Part shown: positions 5,907-5,953 of the stretch, piece by piece | Layout of the letters: the number at the start of each line of letters is the position of its first letter | Numbering within the stretch: position 1 is the first letter of the stretch | Source of the DNA: Candidatus Omnitrophota bacterium | GTDB lineage: Bacteria > Omnitrophota > Gorgyraeia > Aquiviventales > Aquiviventaceae | Length of the DNA stretch: 5,953 bases | Direction of reading: 5' to 3' | Assembly (NCBI GenBank): GCA_016198915.1 | Contig: JACQHS010000041.1 | Span: forward strand, 1-5,953 | Position numbers and translations under genes: made by a program | The notes under the pieces: generated by a model | Seen by the model: the letters and a program-made list of their open reading frames with translations, nothing else | Databases searched by the model: none | What the model was told of the DNA's origin: nothing

Positions 5907-5953
5907 CAGATTGCTTCTTGGGTGGTCAGGCGAATGAAGACCTCTTCGAGCGG
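5906..5953 (-). CDS. ABC transporter ATP-binding protein, C-terminal end (runs off right edge)
   Basis: Only the last 15 codons and the stop are present, reading PLEEVFIRLTTQEAI. The LEEVFxRLT ending is the usual C-terminus of ABC-2 exporter ATPases (the GldA / CcmA-like group). Its TGA shares one base with the permease ATG, the expected ATPase-permease arrangement. The Walker A, signature and Walker B motifs lie outside the window. The operon promoter must also lie further right. Confidence 0.82.
   Translation of the reverse strand, partial: PLEEVFIRLTTQEAI

Overview
This is a bacterial chromosomal segment, GC-rich and densely coded, with strong G/C bias at third codon positions. Several genes overlap by stop and start codons. 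No rRNA or tRNA gene, integrase, transposase gene or CRISPR array is visible. Sigma-54, an exported SlyD-like isomerase and a Gld-type ABC exporter point to a Gram-negative-type bacterium. The lineage cannot be fixed from this sequence. Nitrospirota, Methylomirabilota or a deltaproteobacterial group would fit, but that is a guess from style and content only.

Layout: (1) Positions 1-779, minus strand, hold the first 259 codons of rpoN (sigma-54), which runs off the left edge. A good sigma-70-type promoter for it lies at 799-827. (2) A 126-nt divergent intergenic region (780-905) is followed on the plus strand by a two-gene unit: a signal-peptide-bearing SlyD/FKBP-type peptidyl-prolyl isomerase (906-1460) and a CDP-alcohol phosphatidyltransferase (1457-2071), overlapping by 4 nt. 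(3) On the minus strand and converging on that pair, reading from right to left, is a tightly packed ABC-2 exporter operon: the last 15 codons of an ATPase (5906-5953), a GldF-like permease (5160-5906), a GldG-like auxiliary membrane protein (3721-5163), a DUF4340-type membrane-anchored protein (2277-3710), and possibly a small 62-residue protein (2058-2246) at the operon's end.

The exporter operon is a known arrangement: ATPase and permease form the transporter, while the GldG-like and DUF4340 proteins are single- or double-pass membrane proteins with large domains predicted on the outer side. The substrate is unknown. The isomerase and phosphatidyltransferase look translationally coupled but have no obvious shared pathway.

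The most interesting feature is at 2609-2665. A pair of inverted, self-palindromic 16-nt arms (core GGTGTCAGACACC) resembles a REP/REPIN or small MITE-like element. It sits inside the DUF4340 reading frame, is read through, and adds two VSDT tetrapeptides. Comparison with the protein's own internal repeats suggests extra length there. A G8 tract in the signal-peptide codons of the isomerase is a second, weaker point of interest. I see no convincing wholly new system here.
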